Below are positions 8,344-17,113 of a DNA stretch of 64,000 nt, piece by piece. Position 1 is the first letter of the stretch. Each line of letters begins with the position of its first letter. The DNA is taken from the NCBI RefSeq assembly GCF_003966955.1, contig NZ_AP019367.1:1054001-1118000 (forward strand), read 5' to 3'. This DNA comes from Parolsenella catena (GTDB lineage: Bacteria; Actinomycetota; Coriobacteriia; Coriobacteriales; Atopobiaceae). The notes under the pieces are model-generated. The model was not told the origin of the DNA and did no database searches. It saw only the letters and a program-made list of their open reading frames with translations. A program made the position numbers and the translations under genes.

Positions 8344-8883
8344 GTGACAACCGGACCCGCCCTCAACGGTATGCTGCCCAACCTACACGCCATCGTTGCC
8401 GTCTGCGACGACTGGGGCATCGGCCTTGCCGGTGGCATGGTCGTTGACAACCGCGAGGACATGCGCCACTTCGTAGCCTGCACCAAGGGCCACACCGTGC
8501 TCATAGGGCGTCGCACGCTCGAGAGCTTCCCGGGCGGACGCCCGCTGCGCAACCGTCGCAACATCGTGATCACGACAGATCCCGCCTTTTCCCGTGAGGG
8601 CGTCGAGGTGGCCCACACGATCGAGGAGGCGCTCGCACTTATCGGCAATGAGGAGACGTGGCTCATCGGCGGGGGCATGCTCTACCACGCGCTCGTCGGC
8701 CGTTGCGCCACGGCCGAGGTCACGAAGAACCACTGCACGAGGCCCGCGGACACGTTCTTCCCCAACCTGGACGAGGACCCATCGTGGTGCCTCGAGCACG
8801 CCCGCACCACCAACGAGAACGGCGACCCCCTCGTCACGCCCGAGGGAGTCGCCTTTGAGTTCGACACGTATGTGAGGGCCTAG
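8344..8883 (+). CDS. folA: Dihydrofolate reductase
   Basis: DHFR regenerates tetrahydrofolate from the dihydrofolate made by ThyA. The 179-residue product shows HAIVAVCDDWGIGLAGGMV at the N-terminus (substrate and nicotinamide site), TVLIGRRTLESFPGGRPL (NADPH-binding helix) and ETWLIGGGMLY. The GTG at 8344 is favoured because AAGGAGG at 8331-8337 lies six bases upstream. The order thyA-folA is a classic folate pair and the two are almost certainly cotranscribed. Confidence 0.93.
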   Translation: MTTGPALNGMLPNLHAIVAVCDDWGIGLAGGMVVDNREDMRHFVACTKGHTVLIGRRTLESFPGGRPLRNRRNIVITTDPAFSREGVEVAHTIEEALALIGNEETWLIGGGMLYHALVGRCATAEVTKNHCTRPADTFFPNLDEDPSWCLEHARTTNENGDPLVTPEGVAFEFDTYVRA

Positions 8884-8924
8884 CGAGCCGGGCGGCGCGT
8901 GACGGCACCCGGCGGGCCAAGACG

Positions 8925-9539
8925 CTACAGGTTACCCAGGCCGCTGAGGTCGGCACCAACGAACACGAGGCTGGAGAGCTGCGAGGCATCGGAGAGGTCC
9001 CAGCCGTCGTCGCCCTTCGTGAAGTCGATGGACATGGACGAGGTCTTGGTGGGGGCGTCGCTGGCTCCCAGGGCATCGGTGAGCTGCTGGAGCATCTTCT
9101 GCATCATGCCGTTCTCGCCCAGGTTGTTGTAGTCGTCGATGGCCTCCTGCGAGGTGACGTAGGCGGAGACGTCATTGGCCCACGACGTTATGACCTTCTC
9201 GATGTCCACGTTCGTGACGTCAAGCGTGGCCGTGGCGGAGTCGCCATCGACCGTAACGTCAACGTTGTCGTAGGAGAACTGCTTCACGCAGTTGGTGTAG
9301 AACGCGAAGGCGTCAATGCCGTAGGTCTCCATCTCGCTCACCGCGGAGTCACCCATCATGGACTTGACGGTGTCCTCGTCCACCGTCTTGATGGCGTCAA
9401 GGTCGGCGGTGAGCGTCTGCTTGATGAGCTCCTCATCGCTCGGGCCGCCACAGGCGGTGAGACCGAGCGCGGGAATGGCGGCAAGCGCGGCCGTACAGAC
9501 GAGGGCAAGCGCCCTGCGCGCGACGTTCGTGTACTTCAT
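8925..9539 (-). CDS. Predicted lipoprotein, function unknown
   Basis: The 204-residue product begins with a signal peptide (basic KYTNVARRAL, then a hydrophobic core) ending in a lipobox LTAC at about residues 27-30, after which a short GGPSDEE sequence begins the mature protein. The mature part is a soluble domain of the type seen in small actinobacterial lipoproteins (DUF5105/DUF4878-like by general look), but I cannot assign it firmly. It is convergent with folA and divergent from the metal-binding gene at 9742. Confidence 0.75.
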   Translation of the reverse strand: MKYTNVARRALALVCTAALAAIPALGLTACGGPSDEELIKQTLTADLDAIKTVDEDTVKSMMGDSAVSEMETYGIDAFAFYTNCVKQFSYDNVDVTVDGDSATATLDVTNVDIEKVITSWANDVSAYVTSQEAIDDYNNLGENGMMQKMLQQLTDALGASDAPTKTSSMSIDFTKGDDGWDLSDASQLSSLVFVGADLSGLGNL

Positions 9540-9741
9540 GGTGCTCCTTCGTCCTTGGGCAGGTCCCTCCCGCCCCCTTGGCCCATCATATCAAATTGAA
9601 TCAAACCAGAAAGTATGTCTGCGGCGGACGGTGCCCCCAGCAGCGCGAGATGCGCATCTCGAACGCACGCGCTACACTGAATGAGTAAGCCAAGACAAAC
9701 ATTCTGCGCCGCCACCAATCTGGCGCAGGGAGGTTGCAACC

Positions 9742-10110
9742 ATGGGCATCAACATCGTCATCGTCGTCGCGGTCGTCATCGCGGCGGCCCTCGTCATCCG
9801 CGGCTACATCGCGCGCGGAGGAAAGGGAGACTGCTGCGGAGGTGTGGACGTCGTGCGCGCCAAGGGACCGGCAGACAGGGACGCCAGCCACTACGCCCAC
9901 ACCTATGAGGTCAAGGTTGACGGCATGAGCTGCGAGAACTGCGCCAAGCGCATCGCGAACGCCTTCAACGCGATGCCTGGCACCATGGCAAGCGTGGACC
10001 TCGCCTCGGGCATCGCCACCGTGCGCACCAAGGAGAGCGCGGACGTCGACGGGCTCAGGCGCGTTGTGCGCAACGAGGGCTACGGGGCCGGGGCCATCCG
10101 GGAGCTCTAG
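9742..10110 (+). CDS. Membrane-anchored heavy-metal-associated (HMA) domain protein
   Basis: The 122-residue protein has one N-terminal transmembrane helix (residues 3-20), a short juxtamembrane GDCCGG with Cys31-Cys32, and a C-terminal HMA ferredoxin-fold domain (about 53-122) with the metal-binding GMSCENC (Cys64 and Cys67). The N-terminal part resembles small FeoB-associated Cys-rich membrane proteins. The domain is that of copper or zinc chaperones and P-type ATPase N-termini. No transporter is adjacent, so the metal and partner are unknown. GGGAGG at 9727-9732 precedes the ATG. Confidence 0.82.
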   Translation: MGINIVIVVAVVIAAALVIRGYIARGGKGDCCGGVDVVRAKGPADRDASHYAHTYEVKVDGMSCENCAKRIANAFNAMPGTMASVDLASGIATVRTKESADVDGLRRVVRNEGYGAGAIREL

Positions 10111-10230
10111 GGCCGGACACGGCCGGCCAGCGTTGTTGCTCAGCCAGGTCAGGCAGTGCCGAATCTGCTTCATCTACCTCGCAAAACCTGTAAACTATAA
10201 AGGTTGCATCCGCTACCCAATTGAGGTGAC

Positions 10231-12369
10231 ATGGACCTTCGAACCAAGCTCGAGGGATTGCTGGGCCGCGTCCGCGGCCTGCACCCCCTTCTCAGGCCCG
10301 CAAGCATACTGTGGGCCCTCGTCTTTGTCGTTCTCGCCCTGACGCTGCAGGGCCTTGCGTCGGCCGGGACGCTTGTCATCGACGGCGACTCTTTTGCCCT
10401 CATCGAGCTCATCCTCGTCATGGGCGCCGCGCTGTCGCTCGTACGCGAGTACCTGCTGCGTCCGCTCGACCGCCTCGCCGACAGCGAGGACGTCCGCAAA
10501 AAGCTGCTGGGGCGCGCCATTCCCGTGGTGAGGGATGTCGCGATCCTCGCGGCGCTCGTGGCCGCCACGACGCTCGCACTCGAGCTTCCCTGGAACACGA
10601 GCTTCTCCGAGGTTGACCCGAGCTTCATCGGCCTTGACCGCCTCGTGGTGACCATCGTGGTGGTGTGCGCCTACTTCGTGGGGCAGCGCCGCGGCGCCGT
10701 GCTTGCGCTTGCCGTGGCCGCGCTCGATACACTCGGCATCGCCCAGGGCTTCATGCTCGCGCTCAAGGGCACCGCGCTGCTCCCCTCAGACCTGCTCGCG
10801 CTCGGCACGGCCGCGGCCGTGGGAGGAAGCTTCGTCTACGAGGCCACGCCGCAGATCGCCCAGGGCATCGTGGCACTCGCGGTCTCTCTCGTCGCCTGCA
10901 CGCTCATGCGGCCCTCCGGCAAGTCCCCCGTGCGCCCGTGGCTGCGCTTTGTCGTGACGGCGCTTGTGGCGGCCGCGTGCGTCCTCTACGGCGTCAACGC
11001 CTACAACACCTGTGACGTCCGCGAGAAGTACGGCACCTCCATCGACTATTGGTGGCCAATGAACAGCTACTACGCGCAGGGCTTCATGCCCACCTTCCTC
11101 ACGATGATGCAGGACATGAAGATCACCGTGCCGGAGGGCTACACGGACGAGGACGCAGCCGCGACGGAAAGCCAGCTCGCCCAGGCATATGAGGCGAGCT
11201 GTGACCCCGCTGTGACGACGGCTCGCCAGGAGCAGTTCGATGCCATGAGGCCGAGCGTGGTCGTTGTGATGAACGAGACGTTCAGCGACCTCTCGAGCAT
11301 CTACGGAGACCTGGGCGTGGGCTACGAGGGGCCCACGTACTTCAAGTCTCTCGACGATGCGCTCGTGCGCGGCAACCTGTCCGTCTCCGCCTACGGCGGC
11401 GGCACGTGCAACTCCGAGTTCGAGACGATGACGGGCAGCAGCCTGGCCTACATCGGCATGGGCCTGTACCCCTACACGCTCTATGACCTCTCTGGGCCTG
11501 CCAACCTCGCGCGGCAGTTCTCGCAGATGGGATACGCCACCACCGCCATGCACCCCAACCTGCCCACCAACTGGAACCGCGAGCAGGTCTACGAGGAGAT
11601 GGGCTTTGACCAGTTCCTCTCCATCAACGACTTCGCCGACGCCCCCGTCTTCCACAGCGGCGTGAGCGACCAGGCCACCTACGAGAAGGTCCTCGAGCAG
11701 CTCTCGAGCAGCGATGACCCGCAGTTCATCCTCGACGTCACGATGCAGAACCACGCCGGCTACGACCAGTACAACATCCCCGAGGACCAGATGCGCAGCG
11801 TGGCCCCCGACTACCTGGACGAGACGGTCACCCACGAGCTCAACGAGTACCTCTCCTGCATCGACGCGTCCGACCACGACCTCGAGTGGTTCGTCTCGCA
11901 GCTGCGCGGGCTCGACCGCCCCGTCGTCCTCGTGTTCTTTGGCGACCACCAGCCCAACATCGGCATGAACCTCAACGACGCCCTTTACACGGCCGACGAC
12001 GAGGCCACCCACGCCGCCCGTGCCTACGAGACGAACTACATCGTGTGGGCCAACTATGACGTTGCGGGGACGGACGAGATGCGCTGGGAGCAGGCGTCCA
12101 CGAGCACGCTCGGCGCCGTCATGGCAGACGCCGTGGGAGCTCCGCTCACCACCTACCAGAAGGCCGCCATGGGCGCACGCCTCGAGATGCCAGCCATCAA
12201 CCTGTTTGCCTACGAGGACAACCAGGGCTTCTGGCACAACAGCCTCCCGACTGAAAAAGCCGAGAATCCCATGCCCGCCGAGGCCGTCTATGCCTACGAG
12301 CGTGCCAACGACGCGTTCGAGAAGCTCTCACGCGTCCAGTACCTGGAGTTCGCCACAAAGGTGCAGTAG
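10231..12369 (+). CDS. LtaS-like lipoteichoic acid synthase family phosphoglycerol transferase
   Basis: The 712-residue protein has an N-terminal block of roughly five to six transmembrane helices (to about residue 260) and a C-terminal extracellular sulfatase/alkaline phosphatase-fold domain. In the latter, VVVVMNETFSDLSSIY around residue 345-358 carries the catalytic Thr, and VFFGDHQPNIG near 570 the metal-binding Asp-His pair. LtaS enzymes polymerise glycerol phosphate from phosphatidylglycerol on a lipid anchor. The exact polymer in this organism is not shown. No dedicated RBS stands out; the ATG follows TTGAGGTGAC. Confidence 0.88.
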   Translation: MDLRTKLEGLLGRVRGLHPLLRPASILWALVFVVLALTLQGLASAGTLVIDGDSFALIELILVMGAALSLVREYLLRPLDRLADSEDVRKKLLGRAIPVVRDVAILAALVAATTLALELPWNTSFSEVDPSFIGLDRLVVTIVVVCAYFVGQRRGAVLALAVAALDTLGIAQGFMLALKGTALLPSDLLALGTAAAVGGSFVYEATPQIAQGIVALAVSLVACTLMRPSGKSPVRPWLRFVVTALVAAACVLYGVNAYNTCDVREKYGTSIDYWWPMNSYYAQGFMPTFLTMMQDMKITVPEGYTDEDAAATESQLAQAYEASCDPAVTTARQEQFDAMRPSVVVVMNETFSDLSSIYGDLGVGYEGPTYFKSLDDALVRGNLSVSAYGGGTCNSEFETMTGSSLAYIGMGLYPYTLYDLSGPANLARQFSQMGYATTAMHPNLPTNWNREQVYEEMGFDQFLSINDFADAPVFHSGVSDQATYEKVLEQLSSSDDPQFILDVTMQNHAGYDQYNIPEDQMRSVAPDYLDETVTHELNEYLSCIDASDHDLEWFVSQLRGLDRPVVLVFFGDHQPNIGMNLNDALYTADDEATHAARAYETNYIVWANYDVAGTDEMRWEQASTSTLGAVMADAVGAPLTTYQKAAMGARLEMPAINLFAYEDNQGFWHNSLPTEKAENPMPAEAVYAYERANDAFEKLSRVQYLEFATKVQ

Positions 12370-12443
12370 GGACCAAAGGGGACGGGTTCGTTTGGTCCGT
12401 CCCCGCTTGGCCAGGGACCAAAGGGGACGGGTTCGTTTGGTCC
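12369..12443. repeat. Two direct copies of a GACCAAA REP-like palindrome
   Basis: Copies at 12369-12398 and 12414-12443 are identical over 30 bases with a 45-bp period. Each forms a hairpin with arms GGACCAAA and TTTGGTCC. The first copy begins on the last base of the ltaS-like stop codon. The same sequence recurs in inverted orientation at 61353-61431, so this is a dispersed repeat family. Confidence 0.8.
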
Positions 12444-12463
12444 GCCCCCCGCCCGATTCACCC

Positions 12464-12540
12464 GACGCACAAGCTCCGCCTCTGGGGATGATTCCTCGTC
12501 CGAATGACGAGAGAAATGTCCCGGGAGGCGGAGTTTGTCG
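12464..12540. repeat. 76-bp imperfect cruciform
   Basis: Outer arms ACAAGCTCCGCCTC (12469-12482) and GAGGCGGAGTTTGT (12525-12538) pair at 13 of 14 positions and extend outward by CGAC/GTCG. An inner hairpin has arms CTCGTC (12495-12500) and GACGAG (12506-12511). It lies in the 240-bp gap between the ltaS-like gene and the csp terminator. It could end ltaS transcription or be a small mobile palindrome. Confidence 0.6.
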
Positions 12541-12553
12541 TTATCGCCGCACA

Positions 12554-12584
12554 CAAAAAAGGAGACGCCCACGTGGACGTCTCC
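12554..12584 (-). terminator. Rho-independent terminator of csp
   Basis: On the minus strand, arms GGAGACGTCC and GGGCGTCTCC are followed by six T (12555-12560 as A on the + strand). It lies 26 bp past the csp stop. Confidence 0.85.
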
Positions 12585-12609
12585 CCTTCCAAGCGTATGT
12601 AAGTCGAAC

Positions 12610-12816
12610 TTAGGCGAGCTTACGGACGTTGGAGGCCTGGAGCTTGCCGTTCTGACCAGTGGTGATGTCGAACTCGACAGCCTGGCCCTCGTCCAGAGTC
12701 TTGAAGCCGTCCATCTGAATCTCGGAGTAGTGGACGAACAGATCGTCGCCGTCCTCACGAGAGATGAAGCCGTAGCCCTTGTCCGGATTGAACCACTTAA
12801 CAGTACCCTGAGCCAT
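12610..12816 (-). CDS. csp: Cold-shock domain protein (CspA family)
   Basis: A 68-residue single cold-shock domain with both RNA-binding motifs: KGYGFI (RNP1) and LFVHYS (RNP2). It binds single-stranded RNA and DNA as a chaperone. The start at 12816 gives the canonical [10 protein letters not shown]; an upstream in-frame ATG would add 20 unrelated residues. GAAAGG lies before the chosen start. Of the two RNP motifs, RNP2 reads LFVHYS, with Tyr in a place often Phe or His. It stands alone with its own terminator. Confidence 0.95.
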   Translation of the reverse strand: MAQGTVKWFNPDKGYGFISREDGDDLFVHYSEIQMDGFKTLDEGQAVEFDITTGQNGKLQASNVRKLA

Positions 12817-12979
12817 GACGTGCCTTTCTTTCGTTTGCCCCTCCGGGGGCAACAAGTGCGCTTGCGCGCTGAACAATACGTGGCGCTTAGGCCACGGGTT
12901 CTAGTCTACCCCAGCCGCACGCGAGCCCGCCCGAGAAACCCAAATTAGCCGTGAGCGGTTGAGCACTTGCAATTCGGAC

Positions 12980-13013
12980 AAGAAAGGGGTTGCGCCCCAT
13001 ACGACGCAACCCC
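12980..13013 (-). terminator. Rho-independent terminator after ridA
   Basis: Minus-strand arms GGGGTTGCG and CGCAACCCC (13005-13013 and 12986-12994) enclose ten bases and are followed by TTTCTTG. It is the 3' end of the large minus-strand catabolic island on this side. Confidence 0.85.
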
Positions 13014-13043
13014 AATGCTCACGGGCCAGATGCCAATGAGGTC

Positions 13044-13424
13044 CTACAGGTAGGCCACGGCCTTGATCTCGACCTTGGCACCCTTGGGCAGCGCGGCAAC
13101 CTCGAAGGCGGCACGGGCCGGGTACGGGGCGGCGAAGAACTCGGCGTAGACCTCGTTCATGGCGCCAAAATCGGCGATGGAGTCGAGCAGGACGGTCGTC
13201 TCGGCGACGTCGGCCATCGTGGCGCCGGCAGCCTCGAGGACGTTCTTGACGTTCGTGAGGCTCTGGCGGGTCTGGGAGGCGATGTCGTCGCCGGCGAACT
13301 CGCCGGTGGCGGGGTCAACAGGAAGCTGACCGGAGACATGGATGCAGTTGCCGGCCTTCGTGGCGGCGGAATAGGGACCGACGGCGGCGGGGGCCTTGTC
13401 GGTGACGATTGCCTCAATAGCCAT
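13044..13424 (-). CDS. ridA: RidA-family enamine/imine deaminase
   Basis: The 126-residue protein is full length for Rid/YjgF/YER057c. It shows VGPYSAA near the N-terminus, VSGQLPVDPATGE, and the active-site Arg in PARAAFEVAALPKGAKVEIKA. RidA hydrolyses reactive 2-aminoacrylate and other imines made by PLP enzymes. It is the last gene of the island that encodes the PLP enzyme YgeX, which passes through 2-aminoacrylate, so a protective role is a natural inference. A 119-bp gap with a palindrome separates it from hyuA, so it may also be transcribed alone. Confidence 0.92.
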   Translation of the reverse strand: MAIEAIVTDKAPAAVGPYSAATKAGNCIHVSGQLPVDPATGEFAGDDIASQTRQSLTNVKNVLEAAGATMADVAETTVLLDSIADFGAMNEVYAEFFAAPYPARAAFEVAALPKGAKVEIKAVAYL

Positions 13425-13496
13425 GTGAAACTCCTTCTCTCGGGCCGCATCCGCGGCCTATCTCATGCCCCAAAAACGGAGCGTGGTACCAAATTT

Positions 13497-13523
13497 GAGA
13501 CAAAGGGACTGTCCCCTTGTCTC
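13497..13523. repeat. Small GAGACAA palindrome between hyuA and ridA
   Basis: Sequence around 13497-13523 has arms GAGACAAAGGG and CCCCTTGTCTC, with a second CCTTGTCTCC following directly. It has the same style of A/G and C/T blocks as the GACCAAA family and is probably a related REP-like element. Confidence 0.5.
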
Positions 13524-13543
13524 CCCTTGTCTCCCCTCGCCAG

Positions 13544-14911
13544 CTAGCGGCTGACGTAGCGGCCGGGCTGGGCGCCGGTGGGCTCGCCGTCGCGGGCGGC
13601 GAGGACGCCGTTCACGAACGTGAGCCGTGCGCGGCCCTTGGCCTTAAAGCCCTCGTAAGGCGTGTGGTCCACGTTCTGGTGCTGGGTGGCCGCGCTGATA
13701 GTCCAGGAGACGCTCGGGTCCCAGACGCAGATGTCGGCGTCGGCACCCTCGGCAAGGCGCCCCTTGGCGGGCCACATGCCAAAGACCTTCGCGGGGTTCT
13801 CGCTCATGAGGCGACACAGGTCGGTGGGGCCAAGCTCGTCTGCAAACGTCGTGGCGATGAGCGCGGGGCGGTGCTCCACACCGGCGCCGCCATTGGGCAC
13901 CTTGCGGAAGTCATCGCGCCCGCGGTCCTTCTGCCCGTGGATGTTGAAGCTGCAGTGGTCCGTGGCGATCGTGTCGATCTCGCCGTTGACGAGGGCCTCG
14001 CGCAGCGCCACGCGGTCGGCGGGCTTGCGCGGCGGCGGGCTCATGACGAACTCGAGGCCCTCGAGGCCGTCCTGCCCGTCCCTCAGGAAGCACGTGTCGT
14101 CCAGCAGCAGGTACTGCGGGCACGTCTCCACAAAGATGTTCTTCTGGCCGCGCGCCTTGGCGGCACGGATGGCCTCGAGCCCCAACTTGGTGGACAGGTG
14201 CACGACGTTCACACGCGCGTCCCCGGCAAGGTGGGCGAGATACAGCAGGCGGCTCACGGCCTCCGCCTCGCACACGTCGGGGCGGCTCAGGGGGTGTCCC
14301 TCGGGGCCGTGGATGCCCGACTCGTACACGCGCTTCTGCAGCGCGTTAACGAGCGTGCCGTTCTCGCAGTGGACGCACAGGGTGCCCCCGAGCGGCTTGA
14401 GGGACTCGAGGAGCTCGAGCGTCTCGGCGTCGTCGAGCCGCAGGTGGTCGTAGGCAAAGTAGGACTTGAACGAGCAGACGCCACGCTCGCGCATGATGGC
14501 GAGGTCCGCACGGTTGCGCTCGTTCCACTCGGAAAGCGCCATGTGGAAGGCGTAGTTTGCCGTGCAGGTGCCGTCGGCGCGCTTGTGCCACTCGTCGAGG
14601 GCGTCGGGCAACGTGACGCCTCGGTCGGCCGTGGCGTAGTCCACGATCGTCGTGGTGCCGCCACACGCGGCCGCGCGCGTGCCCGTCTCGAAGCTGTCGG
14701 CCGTCCAGTCGATGCCCGTCCAGCACTGCATGTGCGTGTGCGCGTCAATGAAGCCGGGGAACACCCAGCACCCGCGGGCGTCATAGACCTCGTCGCCCTC
14801 GGCAGGCTCGATCGAGCTGGCGATGCGCACCACCTTGTCTGCCTCGAGCGCGACGTCTCCCCTACGCAGGCCGTCGGGACACACGAGCGTGCCGCCTTGG
14901 ATGATGACCAT
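13544..14911 (-). CDS. hyuA: Dihydropyrimidinase/hydantoinase family amidohydrolase
   Basis: The 455-residue cyclic amidohydrolase has the zinc ligands His58 and His60 in FIDAHTHM, the carboxylated Lys149 in CSFKSYFAY, further ligands in CVHCEN and VVHLST, and ATDHCSFN. It opens cyclic ureides such as hydantoins or dihydropyrimidines. It is related to E. coli HyuA/YgeZ, which sits in the same purine-catabolic neighbourhood, so the likely substrate here is a hydantoin-like purine breakdown product. The start at 14911 follows GGAGGGAG and begins one base after the stop of the preceding gene. The enzyme ends about 120 bp before ridA. Confidence 0.88.
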   Translation of the reverse strand: MVIIQGGTLVCPDGLRRGDVALEADKVVRIASSIEPAEGDEVYDARGCWVFPGFIDAHTHMQCWTGIDWTADSFETGTRAAACGGTTTIVDYATADRGVTLPDALDEWHKRADGTCTANYAFHMALSEWNERNRADLAIMRERGVCSFKSYFAYDHLRLDDAETLELLESLKPLGGTLCVHCENGTLVNALQKRVYESGIHGPEGHPLSRPDVCEAEAVSRLLYLAHLAGDARVNVVHLSTKLGLEAIRAAKARGQKNIFVETCPQYLLLDDTCFLRDGQDGLEGLEFVMSPPPRKPADRVALREALVNGEIDTIATDHCSFNIHGQKDRGRDDFRKVPNGGAGVEHRPALIATTFADELGPTDLCRLMSENPAKVFGMWPAKGRLAEGADADICVWDPSVSWTISAATQHQNVDHTPYEGFKAKGRARLTFVNGVLAARDGEPTGAQPGRYVSR

Positions 14912-14912
14912 G

Positions 14913-15890
14913 TTAGTTGCTCCCTCCACGACCAAGACCGCATTCGATAATCTCCTGGCAACGCCCGAGGTCATCAGGCGTGTCGATGTCCCAAAGCTCC
15001 CAGGGCCACGATGCCTCCACCGAGATGGCGCGCACGCCGTCCCCCAGCACGGCCGAACCACCGGAATCTCCCGTGACCTCGGACAGGCGCGAGAAGAGCC
15101 CGCGGGGAAAGAGCACGGGCGAGGAGGCGCGGCCACGCCACGAGAGGCGCACAACCGCGTCTGGGTTGGCGGCGGAGACGGATAGCATCGTACGCAGGCT
15201 CCCCCGCTCAACGAGAGGCTGGTCTCCGGGCACGAACAGGCACGCGTCCCACCCGGCGGCGTCTGCATGCGCGACAAGAGCGCGCATGGAGTCGCTCTGC
15301 TCGAGCGCCCCCTGCGGCCGCGCCACGTCGATGCCGCGGCGCGCGCAGATGGCGTCAACCTCGTCCGTGGCGCTCGCTACCACCATGGGCACGCCCAGGG
15401 GCACGCAACCAAGCGTGTGCTCGAGCACGGGCTCGCCCATGAGCGGCTCCACGAGCTTGTTGGCCCCAAAGCGGCGCGCATGGCCCGCGGCAAGCACCGC
15501 CACGCCAACGCGGCGGCCGGCGGCATCCTCGTCATCGTGCGTCGTGGCATAGACGCCTGGCGCAAACGCGGAGGCAAACTGGGCACCGGCGCTTGCCTCG
15601 CAGGCACTCGTCCAGCGCTCATAGGAGGCGAGCAGCTCGTCCGCCTCCGGCGTGGGCGTCGACCCGCCTCCGCCCGAGCCGCCCACGACACGCGTCGTGA
15701 GAGGGCAGCCCAGGCCGGCCTCGGCTTTGCGCACAAGTGCGAGCGCCTTCGTGTAGGCCATCCCCATCGAGATGGCCGCTGCACGAAGGCTTCCGTACTC
15801 GCGAACACGACGAAGCAGCTCCGCGGGACCGGGCCCGAAGACTCGCTCGCCGCTCTCGTCAACCAGATATGTCCTGACGCTTGGTCTCAT
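14913..15890 (-). CDS. ModE-like HTH fused to MobA-like molybdenum-cofactor nucleotidyltransferase
   Basis: The 325-residue protein joins two domains. Residues 1-95 are a ModE/LysR-type winged helix (YGSLRAAAISMGMAYTKAL), the fold that in ModE binds promoter DNA of molybdate genes, here without a ModE molybdate-binding domain. Residues about 128-325 are a MobA/MocA-type nucleotidyltransferase with the signature VAVLAAGHARRFGANKLVEP and FVPGDQPLVE. MocA makes the cytidylyl form of the molybdenum cofactor used by xanthine dehydrogenases. In E. coli the matching gene ygfJ sits in the same cluster. The fusion suggests direct coupling of cofactor maturation and gene control, which is inference. 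Confidence 0.82.
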   Translation of the reverse strand: MRPSVRTYLVDESGERVFGPGPAELLRRVREYGSLRAAAISMGMAYTKALALVRKAEAGLGCPLTTRVVGGSGGGGSTPTPEADELLASYERWTSACEASAGAQFASAFAPGVYATTHDDEDAAGRRVGVAVLAAGHARRFGANKLVEPLMGEPVLEHTLGCVPLGVPMVVASATDEVDAICARRGIDVARPQGALEQSDSMRALVAHADAAGWDACLFVPGDQPLVERGSLRTMLSVSAANPDAVVRLSWRGRASSPVLFPRGLFSRLSEVTGDSGGSAVLGDGVRAISVEASWPWELWDIDTPDDLGRCQEIIECGLGRGGSN

Positions 15891-16004
15891 GGCTCCATTA
15901 TCCCCGACGTTGGCGTGTGCGATACGCGTCGTTGCGCATGCTCGAAAACAATGGGTGACGGGCCGCACCCCAGCTCTACCCAGGGTGCGGCCCGAAGGCA
16001 TCGC

Positions 16005-16946
16005 TTAAGCGCGAATGGTGGTGCCGGTCTTGCCGTCGATGCCGTCACGCGCCTTCTCGAGCAGCGTGATGAGGGCAGAGCGGCCGGGCTTGCTCTCGGC
16101 GAACGCGGCAGCGGCCAGGACCTTGGGCTCCATGGAGCCCTTGCCAAACTCGCCTGCGTCTGCCAGCTCGTGGGCGCGCTCGGGCGTGAGGGCGTCGAGC
16201 CACTCCTCGTCGGGCTTTCCAAAGCGCACGGCGACCTTCTCCACGGCCGTGAGGATCACGAGGTAGTCCGCATCGAGGGACTCGGCGAGAAGCTCAGCCG
16301 CGAAGTCCTTGTCGATGACGGCAGCGGCACCCTTGAGGTGGTGGTTGCCCGTGGGCTCCACGGGAATGCCGCCGCCACCGCAGGCGATGACCACGTGGTT
16401 GGCAGCGACGAGCGAGGAGATCGTGTCCAGCTCGACGATGCGCTTAGGTCTGGGCGAAGCCACGACACGGCGATAGCCTCGGCCTGAGTCCTCGACGAAG
16501 TCGTACCCGCGGCTCTCCTTGAGGCTCTCGGCCTCCTCCTTGCTCATGAACGAGCCGATGGGCTTCGTGGGGTTCTCGAAGGCGGGGTCGGCCGGGTCTA
16601 CCTCGACCTGCGTGAGGACGGTCGCCACGCCCTTGTCGATGCCGCGGCGCTCCATCTCCTCGCGAAGGGCGTTCTGCAGGTCATAGCCGATGTAGCCTTG
16701 GCTCATGGCGCCGCAGACGGACAGCGGACACGGAATGTACTTCTCAGGGTCGCTGCGCGTCAGCTCGGTCATGGCGTTGGCGATCATGCCAACCTGCGGG
16801 CCGTTGCCGTGCACGACGACAACCTCGTTGCCCTGCTCGATGAGGTCGACGATGGCCTTGGAGGTCACCTGGACGGCCTGCATCTGCTCGGGAAGGTTCT
16901 TTCCAAGGGCGTTGCCGCCGAGGGCAACGACGATGCGCTTGGACAT
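16005..16946 (-). CDS. arcC: Carbamate kinase
   Basis: The 313-residue protein is the standard length and has the start VALGGNALG, the nucleotide and carbamate contacts HGNGPQVG, the long ACGGGGIPV segment, and late conserved KPGRSALIT. It makes ATP from carbamoyl phosphate and ADP, giving ammonia and carbon dioxide. It lies next to ygeW, whose carbamoyltransferase fold fits it as carbamoyl-phosphate source, so it provides the energy-yielding step of the pathway (compare E. coli yqeA in the same cluster). Confidence 0.93.
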   Translation of the reverse strand: MSKRIVVALGGNALGKNLPEQMQAVQVTSKAIVDLIEQGNEVVVVHGNGPQVGMIANAMTELTRSDPEKYIPCPLSVCGAMSQGYIGYDLQNALREEMERRGIDKGVATVLTQVEVDPADPAFENPTKPIGSFMSKEEAESLKESRGYDFVEDSGRGYRRVVASPRPKRIVELDTISSLVAANHVVIACGGGGIPVEPTGNHHLKGAAAVIDKDFAAELLAESLDADYLVILTAVEKVAVRFGKPDEEWLDALTPERAHELADAGEFGKGSMEPKVLAAAAFAESKPGRSALITLLEKARDGIDGKTGTTIRA

Positions 16947-16985
16947 GGGGGGCTCCGATCAAAAAAGGGTAAGCGATAAGGTTCT

Positions 16986-17065
16986 CACTCGGCCGCCCCA
17001 ATAAAGGGGGGAAGTGGGGGCGACCGAGTGGGTTCCAACTAGCGCCGGCCCCCAGTGGGGGCCGG
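16986..17065. terminator. Two GC hairpins between ygeW and carbamate kinase
   Basis: The first has arms CACTCGGCCGCCCC (16986-16999) and GGGGCGACCGAGTG (17017-17030), the second perfect arms CCGGCCCCC (17045-17053) and GGGGGCCGG (17057-17065). No T-run follows on the minus strand, the direction of the operon, so these look like processing or stability hairpins and not full terminators. Confidence 0.5.
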
Positions 17066-17113
17066 TTTGTGAGGTGTATCAGGCCTCGAATCGGCTAGGC
17101 CGACACGGGGGCA

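Noticed and set aside
13497-13523. Terminator of hyuA
   Set aside because: It has palindromic arms but no clear U-tail on the minus strand and matches the style of the repeat family, so it was called a repeat.
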